Source of the DNA: Bacteroidetes bacterium GWF2_38_335
GTDB lineage: Bacteria; Bacteroidota; Bacteroidia; Bacteroidales; GWF2-38-335
DNA: 64,000 nucleotides
Assembly: GCA_001769535.1 (NCBI GenBank)
Contig: MEOH01000027.1
Span: forward strand, 333,785-397,784
Reading direction: 5' to 3'
Shown in pieces: positions 48,701-58,300 of this stretch. The notes below the pieces were generated by a model. It made no database searches and was not told the origin of the DNA. It worked only from the letters and a program-made list of their open reading frames with translations. Position 1 is the stretch's first letter. Every line of letters begins with the position of its first letter. The position numbers were made by a program, and so were the translations under genes.

Positions 48701-51594
48701 CATAGTGTTGCCGATACCAACTCGTAGGCATCTCCTTCAATATAAAGGCTGTCATTATGGTGTTCCTGTATAATAGATTCAATAAAGCCCGCCCTTCTGT
48801 CATTGCACCTTTCTTCGCAAAACTGGATATTTGCATTTATCAGTGAGTCCTGATCAAAATACAGCTCAGGGTGATACGCACCAAGGCAACCATACAAAAT
48901 ATTATAAAGGCTGTCAGTAAAGTCATCAAGGCCAGTAATTGTATCGTTCAACATTGAATAATAACATACCGAATCACTTGACAAGGTATCAAGGTAAAAA
49001 TAGGCATATGCATGTGAATAATACCCGGGGTTACCAAATGAGTCCACGCATGTCCCCCTGAACTGCCTTCCTGTGCAGTCAAGAAATTCATTTACCAGGT
49101 TAAAATCATATAAAGGGTCTTCGATTGTTAGAAAAGCTTCATAATTCAGTACTGTTGCCTGCCAACAGTCCCAGACACCTGCACAGCTATAATCAGAATT
49201 GACATCATTGAGCATGTTATAAATCAATTCATCAACCTGAGTATAAGTGTAATGATATCCAAAAGCATTTACTTTTCCACTTCCGTTTATGACAAGACTG
49301 TCATGAGTTGACCAATAATCATCGAAGTAATCAGAAAAATAATTGGCAGTACCAAAATTTGCAGAATCAAAACAAGGGGTCTCAGGACACAGATAAACCG
49401 GAATATATGCACTGTCGCATCCCATGGGAATTCCAAGCAAAACTCCATTATATTGTTCATCAGGGTTTAAAGATGGGGATAAATTAAAATAATCATAATA
49501 AAGGCCTTCTATATTACCAGAGTTTATATAATTATAAATTTCAGCCCATTGCTGATCAATCGTATCATTATAATAATTTGTAATTGAGTCTACAAATGTT
49601 TCGAGATAAGTATCCGGAGTTGTGGAGGTTGTAATTGATAGTGTATCAATATTCATGGTCTGGACATCTCTAATCATTTGATATGTGCCGGGCAACAGGG
49701 TAATAGTATCCGTCAATAATATCATGTTTGAGTTTTCAGGGCATTGACCAGGATTTATGATATATAATGAATCAAAAATAGTTATTGTATCACTCTGCAA
49801 AATTTTCAGTTGAATTTTATAGTCACAAGTACTACAAAAACCCATACAATTATTTTCAAAGGTTTCTGGAAGGATACTATAATAAATCCCAACATCCGTT
49901 GTATCATACATAATGATATCTGCAACAGAACTCATTGTATGCAGCCCTGTTGGAAAAATATCATCAATTTTATACTTAACTTCAAAAGAATCAGCCTCAG
50001 AATCCAATGAAATTAACGCCGAGTTTTTATTTTCATTTTTCACTAAACAAGTTGCGACAAGTCTGTCACTTTCATCAAAATATTGGACAGATGTAACATT
50101 ATTTGGGTCAACAGTAATAATTTTTGTTGCCTTACCTGGCGCCTCATCACCAAAAACATGGATCAACTCCGGATCAGTTGCTACTGCATAATAAGTCCTA
50201 ACTGTTCTTTTATCTTCATCCGGATCAGTAGATATCCTGTGGACTGCCCCAACAGAACCTTGTTCTTTTACCCTTCCTGTTCCGCTTTCAAACAATGTCC
50301 GTGTAAATGGATAGCCACCAGATGTAGGAATCTGGATATCAGGGTTGTTTTCTGAATAATAACCAAATGGATTGCCTGAAATAGAATCCGCTTTAAGTGG
50401 ATCATTATAATTGCCATTAGAATCAAAATGTTCTGTTTTATACAAAATATTTGTATCTACCCTAAAAAAAGCAGTATCATATTCCAAATAATTCTGATTA
50501 ACAGGGACAGCCATTGTTTGCAACGCAGATCTTCCTGAATAATCATATAATGTTTTACTGACCATTATTGAATTGAAACTTTCTTGATTTCCCTGCTTTT
50601 GTGTTATTTGCGCTAATCCATTGGCATAAGTTATTCCCTCGCCAATCCTTACAGGGACAGAGTCTTCGTAAGCCCCCTCAATAAAAACCCTATTGTATAT
50701 CCAGTTAATTGTATCATTAAATTGTTCATATTCAAAAACCAAGGGCAATGAGGCAGTTATGTCATTATGTGTAGACCCTTGTGTATAACCAGTATGAGAA
50801 GTCCATTCACCAAAATTTCTTGAGTCGGATATTCCACCAGGATAATAATTACCAATTGGCCTGACCCGCCATACATAATATCCAGAACCTTCAGTTAATG
50901 TCAAATCAATTGAAGATATTCTTGTATAAGTTTCAATTTTAAGTGCTTTATTCCAGTCTATTTCCGCATCATATCCGGATAATGAATCTGTATCAAATAA
51001 TTTTAATACCTGTACTTCATAATTTGGGAAAGGGCAATCACTTATCCATGAAAAATTGACAGGGTTTGAACCGGTTGGATTTTGTAGGGAAATATAAGAA
51101 ATGCTATTGTTCACCTTCCATAAATAATCAGCTTCGTACTCAAAAACAACCCTTCCATGGTCAGCAATAAAAGCAGTTGCAGAATTTGTCAAACAACTAT
51201 ACCTAAAACTTACCGCATCATTATAAAAGGTTGTGATATCTTCAATAAAAACTTCTTCAGGATTGTTGTTTTCAATATTAAAAGGAACACTATATGAATA
51301 AAGAATGTTGCCATCTATATCAAGTATTTCGATCTTGAAATCAAAATCTGCACTCCAAGCAAAAGCATCAACACCCCATTCATAATCATTTCCCAAACTG
51401 GCAGTCGCTTTTATTTTCAAACTTTTCAAATAATACTCGCAATCCGATTCACACTCCGGTAATTCAATTGTCATAATTTCTGAAGATGAATGGTCAATTG
51501 ATATGGTATCAGCGTTGTAAACCTGAGATCTTGCACTATTTATAAATAGTAGAAAAGGTAAACAAAATAGTATATGAACCGTTAACTTTTTCAT
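42742..51594 (-). CDS. Full-length Rhs protein with caspase-like C-terminal tip
   Basis: A 2950-residue protein: signal peptide (about 1-23), an N-terminal DUF6443-type region with a fibronectin/Ig-like domain, and a middle region with several beta-propeller-like units (about 1070-1480, repeated D-Y/F-W-I/V-x-K-x-D). YD/RHS repeats follow (about 1570-2230; e.g. YEYNSLGQMIKQTSPDGGE), then the core end (YRFGFQGQEAENEIAGQTGS, IGRFFALDPL) and a tip of about 230 residues. The tip has WGHG (His about 2800) and ISACNAG (Cys about 2851), the His-Cys dyad arrangement of caspase-like peptidases. A lipoprotein immunity candidate follows. It is the seventh gene of the operon and probably a surface-displayed toxin. 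Confidence 0.88.
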   Translation of the reverse strand: MKKLTVHILFCLPFLLFINSARSQVYNADTISIDHSSSEIMTIELPECESDCEYYLKSLKIKATASLGNDYEWGVDAFAWSADFDFKIEILDIDGNILYSYSVPFNIENNNPEEVFIEDITTFYNDAVSFRYSCLTNSATAFIADHGRVVFEYEADYLWKVNNSISYISLQNPTGSNPVNFSWISDCPFPNYEVQVLKLFDTDSLSGYDAEIDWNKALKIETYTRISSIDLTLTEGSGYYVWRVRPIGNYYPGGISDSRNFGEWTSHTGYTQGSTHNDITASLPLVFEYEQFNDTINWIYNRVFIEGAYEDSVPVRIGEGITYANGLAQITQKQGNQESFNSIMVSKTLYDYSGRSALQTMAVPVNQNYLEYDTAFFRVDTNILYKTEHFDSNGNYNDPLKADSISGNPFGYYSENNPDIQIPTSGGYPFTRTLFESGTGRVKEQGSVGAVHRISTDPDEDKRTVRTYYAVATDPELIHVFGDEAPGKATKIITVDPNNVTSVQYFDESDRLVATCLVKNENKNSALISLDSEADSFEVKYKIDDIFPTGLHTMSSVADIIMYDTTDVGIYYSILPETFENNCMGFCSTCDYKIQLKILQSDTITIFDSLYIINPGQCPENSNMILLTDTITLLPGTYQMIRDVQTMNIDTLSITTSTTPDTYLETFVDSITNYYNDTIDQQWAEIYNYINSGNIEGLYYDYFNLSPSLNPDEQYNGVLLGIPMGCDSAYIPVYLCPETPCFDSANFGTANYFSDYFDDYWSTHDSLVINGSGKVNAFGYHYTYTQVDELIYNMLNDVNSDYSCAGVWDCWQATVLNYEAFLTIEDPLYDFNLVNEFLDCTGRQFRGTCVDSFGNPGYYSHAYAYFYLDTLSSDSVCYYSMLNDTITGLDDFTDSLYNILYGCLGAYHPELYFDQDSLINANIQFCEERCNDRRAGFIESIIQEHHNDSLYIEGDAYELVSATLWGQSYVFDYDQSWSGTPYLTQQELMCFADALVDHCLEGCVLSPILNVEETDTLGWGTESELVAFQHSISSLYEIDLTQNGVCSEGFEPVYTLGVFTEPLEMNAVEFMWDTIFGGSLNDKLWSIVQTKDRGWLLGGYSSSRDTTVFGGNKKEDKINTSISDNDYWIIKLDSAKNYLWEQVIGGYDEDRLYTMLETKNGDILLGGSSKSDSLGAGTKKTHDNLGEEDFWFVCMDENGIIKWDTTYGGTDLDILVSIIEADTGYYLVGQSESDISSHKSQNCIGATRDYWVMKIDTSGNILWDKTLGTTTRDFLQSATTTYDNGVIMAGFTNGDTCSVGLKTEFSKGDNDFWIIKLNSSGDYVWDKTIGSSAYDAASAIIENDNREIVVLGMTGATLPSGDLTDNVYGDGDLWLVKLDQFGEIILNQTYGSEFTEGFFDNTMVMPDMTLIQTNAGNYLLGCTADDITSYTDTTDTRSDLRDNDGDKVFWMVYTDEDGNFIWDHCLSGNGTNYHTDGIQSFNRLFMLGGYSNGDKAFLHEKQDDAFFDSYDYWVLETGHECKADTICFKWIDFPSMDTIVGNLDTACQDMVMNFEPFSCDSVSAGILLLLLEDIRDEYVQHQVDSLTDEYITNCTLPESLKDTFELSYWLNYHHYTLYYYDRNGNLIKTVPPEGVNPLIDCTERNQETNHDMETLYEYNSLGQMIKQTSPDGGETYFFYNALGQLRYSENLQQRMDRLFTYSKYDALGRIVESGQFVGDVRNFQDSINSLTFPTYECNQRTYTVYTNEAEEAVFLDGREQRYLNNNVSYVYNDDGVYTYYSYDPHGNVEWLIQDVPRLGKNYISYDYDLLSGNVLKVKYNEGKLDQFFHKYVYNSDNKIKTVKTSYDGVIWDNDVDYDYYVHGPLKRSEIGDDKIQGIDYTYTIHGWLKAINHPALDTICDPGLDGKVLSDYATDAFGMQLSYYNGDFNRTGSPMNWSNSKTLDSYDNLYNGNIVSWGSQTTKTELAGYRYKYDDLQRIKNGNFYKYRSNDFISTNGWGTRYDYDANGNIQQLIRRGDPDAFMEMDSLTYEYENNTNKLFRVNDATEPSNYSTDIDGRIQYEYDLIGNLVKNSEEGIDTILWTISGKVAEVIRTVESTLPDLRFTYDANGNRVMKEVIFAESGPDTVNNETTFYILDPQGNIMAVYEEKYTLSGGNYTKDYSLVEHPIYGSDRIGLRNNEILVKQIDFITEDTTNYETNVSLLTENETLSLPMQYVVSAATPSLEVSALGFVYLFYTPLVFLNDKLGKVDIELDEDPIVINSVDAIYNNAIQGKNTFVAEDKFGNVMFTAITAKKYNSQDNVCILLDKNGEIIGNSTGILSSYSSQSIGMQDPESPGLWYLFTIGPDRVPYYHKINMAGEPQVTEKNVTLGNGPFGRTMTLVADYTTENRSRLFLRMFKNDSTYVVSYPVNESGIGDSLVVCKFASEDQKGNGEMQISSDGTKFAIADNSTSSAFSTADNKFLVYNINDSYNTFELDKTKIFDDYKVINSLDFSPQGTYVYYSEKSLTSTGSNKISRYNVSTESSSTVVSDKYGDVRRGFDANMQLCYPGEQSLISVTTPDAGSVSTESNTVSTGNWQLQGDLPLQAHRIFVEDNLFARYVGFKNYELNDHLGNVRVTFFDYKVPQDTTGNDPREFTTDLISQNNYYPFGMLQPGRNDQGEGYRFGFQGQEAENEIAGQTGSHSFFKYRISDNRIGRFFALDPLASKYPWNSPYAFSSNIVIHAKELEGLEAVVGVSMGGNVDYRKVILPLLNSEAITTSLYRPNKPDDPTEIEHLVDVLSTATSNDPTGTIGFLAIWGHGFSDLVYGSNEGITNNRLGSIDIKSLDGVKDAIENGVIKFHSNSVIFISACNAGTDYEQDGKLTSFAQELANITGVEVIAARNGQCGPLEESNNEMSFGTNGTGFFRFEKDKTPVNIGNEVKTTDLILKGSLMKMEPKEMKLLPSSTDSE

Positions 51595-51603
51595 GCCTAA
51601 TAT

Positions 51604-52326
51604 TTATTTTCTGTAATCAACTAAATTGTATGATTTGTATTTTTCTTTTAATTTCCCGTTTACTAAAATGTAATCCAGTACAGAATTAAAATTTAAACCA
51701 TCTTTATAATCCTGTATTATTTGGTTATAAATAATTTTAAAGCTTTTTACCTTATAGGATGGGAGAAACTTGACATTGACTTTCTTCAACGTTTTATCAT
51801 CACAGCTAATTTCAAACTCCATTGAACTTACTTTTAGTAATTTTGATCCCTCTTTGTTCAGTAAAACAATAATTCTGTAGATTTTCTCCCCATCAATATT
51901 CATAACCTCGCATCTTGCAACTTGCATAAAGTCATAAAGTGAATCATTGACCAAAGTACCCAGGACATTTGAACTGCCAGTCTCTTTTTTTGGATTTTTC
52001 AAAATTGTTATTGTCTTTTCAGCAGGGACAACAGTAACAATTGTGGATCTGTCAGAGTAGATTTCACCTTCAGTGCTTATAATTGAAGATTTTTCGTTGC
52101 CAAACGTACATTTAACGTTGGCTTCATATTTTTGCCCGGCCTTTTCACCGCTTTCTTCAATTATTGTTGAATAATCAATAAAAACACAAGTCTTTGCCTC
52201 ATAAAGTTGTTCAAAGTTTTTATACGATTCTTTTATGACACCGATATAAGATTGCAGCTTTTCCTGAGAAAAACTTGTCCCTGAAATCAGGGCTATAAAC
52301 AACAACACAACAAATATCTTTCTCAT
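51604..52326 (-). CDS. Secreted protein of unknown function in the Rhs operon
   Basis: A 240-residue protein with a signal peptide (about 1-20, ending TSFSQ). The mature part is mostly beta (ANVKCTFGNEKSSIISTEGE, IVTVVPAEKTITILKNPKKE) with a terminal helix, which resembles a LolA-like half-barrel. I cannot name a family. It is 9 bp before the Rhs gene and 1 bp after the SpvB-like gene, so it is co-translated with both and might help carry or anchor one of them. Confidence 0.6.
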   Translation of the reverse strand: MRKIFVVLLFIALISGTSFSQEKLQSYIGVIKESYKNFEQLYEAKTCVFIDYSTIIEESGEKAGQKYEANVKCTFGNEKSSIISTEGEIYSDRSTIVTVVPAEKTITILKNPKKETGSSNVLGTLVNDSLYDFMQVARCEVMNIDGEKIYRIIVLLNKEGSKLLKVSSMEFEISCDDKTLKKVNVKFLPSYKVKSFKIIYNQIIQDYKDGLNFNSVLDYILVNGKLKEKYKSYNLVDYRK

Positions 52327-52327
52327 T

Positions 52328-55300
52328 TTACCTATCTACTTTACTTGAATTATTATACTGTGTTTCCTGGATTGTTTTTAACCCTTTTTCGGTTTCAATC
52401 TGTTTTCTGATCAATTTGCCTTCTGCATTGTATTGGTAGAAAAGTCCGAAATGTTGGTCATCAAAGCTTGTTAAAAGTCTGTGGGTATTTACATCATAAA
52501 CAAATGCCGAGATGGATCCGTCAAGAGGGTGGAAAGCCACATCATCTAACCAAATATCTTCAGTTCCTTCAAAATTGTAAACAATTGAAGGGATGACATC
52601 TTCCGATCCAGAATATGTGAAGCCGGTGATTACTGCTTGATAAAGTGTCCATTCACCAACTTGTGCAACTTTTTTGAATTTAACTGATTTCAGAACATCT
52701 CCTGAATCGTCTTTTATCTTGGCAAATAAATTGTTTTCTACAACAGAAGGATTTTCACTGTTTGTCTTGACCCAAACCTTAAACATTGCCCCTCTTTTAT
52801 ATAATTCATTGGCATCAATCCTGTTCAATTCATTTAAAGAAAAAATGGTATCAGTTGCGGAATCAAATTTTAATGAGCTAAACCCGGAATGTGCAATTGT
52901 CTGGTCCCTGTTCGAATTAATGTGCTCTAATCCATCTTCAAAATACTCATCCGACCCATAAGTATAGACTTTCTCAAAACTTTCAAATATGGAGAATTCA
53001 TAATCGCTGTTTGCCGAGACCAAATATGCAAGTGTCCCGTTATATCCATATTTTGCCATACTCTTAATGCCCATGATATTTTCTTCTTCAACCGCATTTC
53101 CATCTGGGGTATATTTTGTTGTTTTTGCCAATGGCAACCACTTGTCAGAATTATTTGCAGTCGGAATTTTCCAGTTAAAAAACTCAATGTCTGATAATCC
53201 TGAGTTATAATTTTTCCCAAACAAAGTTGAATCAGAAATAATTCCAATTATTGAGTCCCTGTATGAATAAGCTGTTTGAGGTCTCCATTTTCCTTTTGTA
53301 CCTGACTCATAAACATTGTAAGTGGTATCTTCAGGAAAATACTTATTTTCATCATAAGGCCAGTAGTCATTGAATGTTTGAGCACTTGTTGTTAATGCAT
53401 TTTTAACAACAACCCCTGCAAAAGAATCCGTACAGAATTGCAGACATTCAATATATTGTGGGTTACAGTCATTTTCTGAACTATAAAACAACAACTGCCC
53501 TGATAACGGGTCTACAGTAAAATCATAAGTTGAACCCGAATCAAACAAACAACTAGATGAAACAACAGATAAAGCCGCATCTTTTAATTTTACACTAACC
53601 GTATCCGGGTCAGTGTTATCAACAACAATTGTATAACCTGATGGTATTCCACAAGATCCATTTACAGGATTTACTAAAATATCTTTATATGGGTTTGCAG
53701 TAAATGAAGAACTTCCATCAAGCTCTGTTGCAAGACTTTCACGGTCTGTAAAATCAAATTCATCCGTAATCTCAATTTCCATTTTTGAAGGATCCCCATA
53801 AACACTTACTGATCCGGCCATTGCTGAAAGCTGGTTTGTACGGCCACTTTTAATGATCTTGACATTAACAAGGTCTTCATCCCATGAACTTATTGAATTT
53901 GAATAATAAGTTGGCAAAACCTGATAACTGTTCCCAAATATTTCACCTATATGGCAAACTGCTGTTTCTGTTTCAGTTAGATTATTAAGTTTTACCAAAT
54001 CACCAGATGAAAGTCCCTTGGATGCATCACAGTTATCTTCATCATTTGTAAACTCAATATAGTAGTTTGACCCTATTTGCTTAAAAATAATTGTATCTGC
54101 TGTTTCACTTACATATTTCTTCCTGTCATTAAATGCTTTTTGACCCATCAGAGGATATTCATGAGATGCAGGAATAGAATAAGAAACAATTGCACCGTTA
54201 TGGTTTGACCCTAAAATTCTTTCATTATGAAACCCGTCATAATTGACAGTAATAATCGGTTTTCCTGTATTAGGATCGAAAGCCTTGTTTTCTGACATAA
54301 ACCTAACGCCATCTTTAACAACTTCTATACTTTTAATTGTTGCAGGGTAATGAATTACTTTTGATGTTACATGTGTATTTATTTCTGATTTCTGGAAATT
54401 CATAATTGGGACAATTGTATATTGAGGAATTGGGACAATTATAAAACCTGAAGGTAATGGAAAAGGTGCAATTACTAGAAAACCTAATGAAGCATCGAAT
54501 TCTGCACTTATATCTTGATAATAATCTTTAACCCTTCTTGATTCCATAGCAAGATCCATTTCTTTTCCAAGAGGCATTGTTGGTAATTCTGACCAAGAAT
54601 TCATTTCATCAAGTTGCTTAATATTGGTTAACACTGGTAATTCTTCTCCTTGTTCAAAGTAATTATATCTTTCAGAGGCAACAATTTTACCAAGAGTTTC
54701 TGTGTCGCTTTCAGTATCATAAGTATATGAACCTGAGTAGGTGGTTGAAGTGTTGATATTCCCTGGCATACCACTAACTTCAAATTTGTATCCCTGGGTT
54801 AACCAAACACTGTTTACGTACCTATTTAAGAAATATGTAAAAAGGGTCAACCTGTCTCTTTCGGTTTTGATTTCCGTTCTGTCGCATTTAATTGGATTTG
54901 ATTTTGGAGTATAATACTCTCGTATTGAAAATCCAGGGGCCGTAATTCCACTATGGATGTTGTTTACAATTACCCTTGAATATCCCACAGTAGGTGCCGG
55001 CAATAAACTTTCTCCAAGAGGTCCCTCAGATTGTTCTTTATCCCTCCCAGATAAAACTTTACCAACCCATGTTTGTGTACCCCTTTCAAGAATATCCACT
55101 AGAATATTTTCTTCTCTCATATCTTGTGGTTCAGTAGTAGCTACTCCACTGCTCCTGTATTTGCCAAGGTTTTGATCATAAAACCTGTAAAAGTATTCAT
55201 TTCCTAAAAGTACTTCTGTATTATGCTCTATACCCTTATCATACATTAAAAGGCGTTTGACCCTTACTCCTCCACCTAATTTATTCTTAACTGAAGGCAC

Positions 55301-58300
55301 TCTTAAATATGACAATGAATTGTTTATTTTCATACAGGTACTACCAAGAGAAAAATTGGTGCTGATAAAAGATAAAAACCTGTCGGCAACATTAACAGGA
55401 TCAGAATCCTCAAAAACATTGTTTGTTGAACATGCACAATCGCCTGATTCTAATACATTACCCACTTTTTGCGTTTTCACATAGTCCTTACATACATCTT
55501 CAGGCAGAAAATAATCAACATCATTTGCTTCATCCCCAAGACCTGATGGTTTACCTAATTGTACCCTTACATTTCCTGATATAGTTTCAATATCCACACC
55601 CTTTACATACACGTAACCGGTAATGTATTCTGCATTACAATTTACGATTTCAGGTTCAACATCTTCATTATCTTCATCAACAACCAACCTATATAAGAAT
55701 TTAAAATACATTCTTTTTTTTCCAAGAACATACATTGAGTTAATGGTATTTACCAGTTCGGATTTTTCTTCTGAATCATCCAACCCTAATTCTGCACAAT
55801 CAATTGTACAATATCCAGTTGAACTGTTATAACCTGTCAAAGGAACCATTACATGTGCCATTTTGTCCTGTACATAACAATAGTCCTTTTGTTCATATTG
55901 AATATGAATTTCACCTCCAGATGGTAATATAATCTGTTTCAATTGCCATGCGGCAGGGTCAAAACCGGGAGCCGGGTTTTGGTTTACCCAGGTTTTCATA
56001 TCTTCCTTTCTAGCTGTGCCATTCAATTGATAAAATCCCCAAGGATCAATATCCATTATATTATAACCAGGATTTTCATCCGTTAATACATAGGAATCTT
56101 TCATCTCAAGATCATCATATATTGTGGGGTAATCAACATTTGGATATTCATAACCAAAGATATAAGGACTTACTTTGGCATTATAAATTCCTTCATAATC
56201 AAACCAAACTCTTTCTAATGTAAGTTTTCCCGTATTTCCATTTAAAATTCCATTACACAAAGATTGACTATAGTCAAAATTCACGGTTTTAATTAGTTTT
56301 TCTGATGCCCCATTTTTAGAATACAGTTCGATTTTGTCAAGTTGATCTAATTTTTGCGTACCTTTTGCATTTTCATCAGACGAAGCTTTGTGCCTGTTGT
56401 GAACTGCTCCAAGTCCATCTGTCCTAAATTCATCACTTTTAATAAACCTTGCAACATGGGTCTTTGTTTCAATTTCATCTAAAAAATAGATTTCCTTTTC
56501 GCCCTCTGAGACATAGCCCATATTATCTTTTGGATCGCTTAATTCACCCCTTTGAAAATATTGACCGTTATAAGGCATCCTCCATTTGTACCATGTTGTA
56601 TCAGAAGAACTGGTTTTTTCTTTTTCATAACTGCCATATTTTCTATCATATTCAAATTTTACATAGCTTCCAAAATCATCTTCAGTCGGCCCGTCATTTG
56701 TCCTGTCAATATAATCAGGACTTACAATTGAAGTTAACAAGAATGTCGTTGCATATGGCTTTTCACTCACTGTACCTATTTTAGTATCAGTAAATGCTGT
56801 AGCATTGGAATAAACAATATTGTTGCTTTCAAGGACATAGCCATCAGGAAGATTAACGCTGAGGTTCATTTCACCCCTAGCGTAGACAGGAAGCCCATAA
56901 TTATAAATCATCCCATCTTCATTTGTTATTGAAAATTCACCTAATTGATCGTCAAGCAGATCGTTGTTTCTTTCTACCTGCCCAAGAACAATTTCATCTT
57001 TTTCATAAGCTTTATAATTAACCCCGCCCATTAATTCCTTTATCTCTTTGTTAAATGAATATGAAATATTCGAAGATCTTCCACTCCTAACAGGGTTTGA
57101 GGTTGTTGAACCGTTTAATTGAGTGTTAATTTCTGTAATGTCAGCTTCATATTCCTTAAAACCTACAAGGGAATGGGTCTGGTTTAAACCAGCTTGTTGT
57201 TTTTCATCTGAGCCATATTCCACATACCCACCCAGGTCATTGTTAAACCTGAAAAATATTGGCTCATCAATATTTTCATTTGATGTTGCTGAGAAACTTG
57301 AATATACTCCTGGCCAAGGTTTCACATCTAAATAATGTTGTCCAGTCTGAATGTTTGCACCACCCCCCCAATTCATACCTGCTTCAACTTCGCCACCAGC
57401 TTCAATAATGATTGTATTGCTTCTGCTGTTATTTGGTCTAAAATGTCCAATTGATTTTTTATAAGCCTTAAATGCCCCTCCCAACCCTTCTCCTGTAACT
57501 ATAAATTGGTCAGAATTGCTTACTGGTATCCCAAGGAAAAGATCTTGTTTGTTATAAGTATTTGCCTTTTCTGTATGATAGTCCATTCTGCCTGTGTAAT
57601 CGGTATTCTCACTATAAAGATATCCATACGCATTCGCCGTTTCATTTGGAACATTTGTCTGAACACTGTATTTTCCCCATAAATTCGTAGATACGCCTAC
57701 TTCAAAAGCAGAGGGTGTTGCATTTGCACCAATTTGAAGTTTATATGATGTTCCGGAATATGTTGTAATATTTACCGGCCTTTCTGCCTGACCAAATGAA
57801 AAAATACCATAGCTGCTTCCAAAAACTGTTGAAATTGTTGAAGTATAGGCATTCTTTAAAGCGGATTTTCTTTTACCTTTATGATATTCTGCTTGACCCT
57901 CCTTAGTCAGATAATTCATTGGAAGAAATTTTATATCATTATTGCTTCTTTCCTTTTTATCTTTAAGATTTGCTTTATAGTTTAAGGCCGAAACAGGTTT
58001 AAGTGAATAGGAATAACTTCCTGTTCCGTCATTTACATTAAACCCAACGCTTACTATTCCCTGTCCTAAAGAAATACCTGCGCCCAATCCATAACCAAAT
58101 CCCTTATAATTATTATATCTTAAGCTTGCATTCAAATCTAACCCGGGAGCAACATCAATACTGTATAATTCTCCTTCTATATTTCCTCCAACAGTAATTG
58201 TGTTACTTGGAATATTTTTATTCCAAAAATTTACCGATTGTCCATTCCAGTCATCAGGATAACCAATTTTAGACCTGTTTATCGATCCTGGATTTAATGT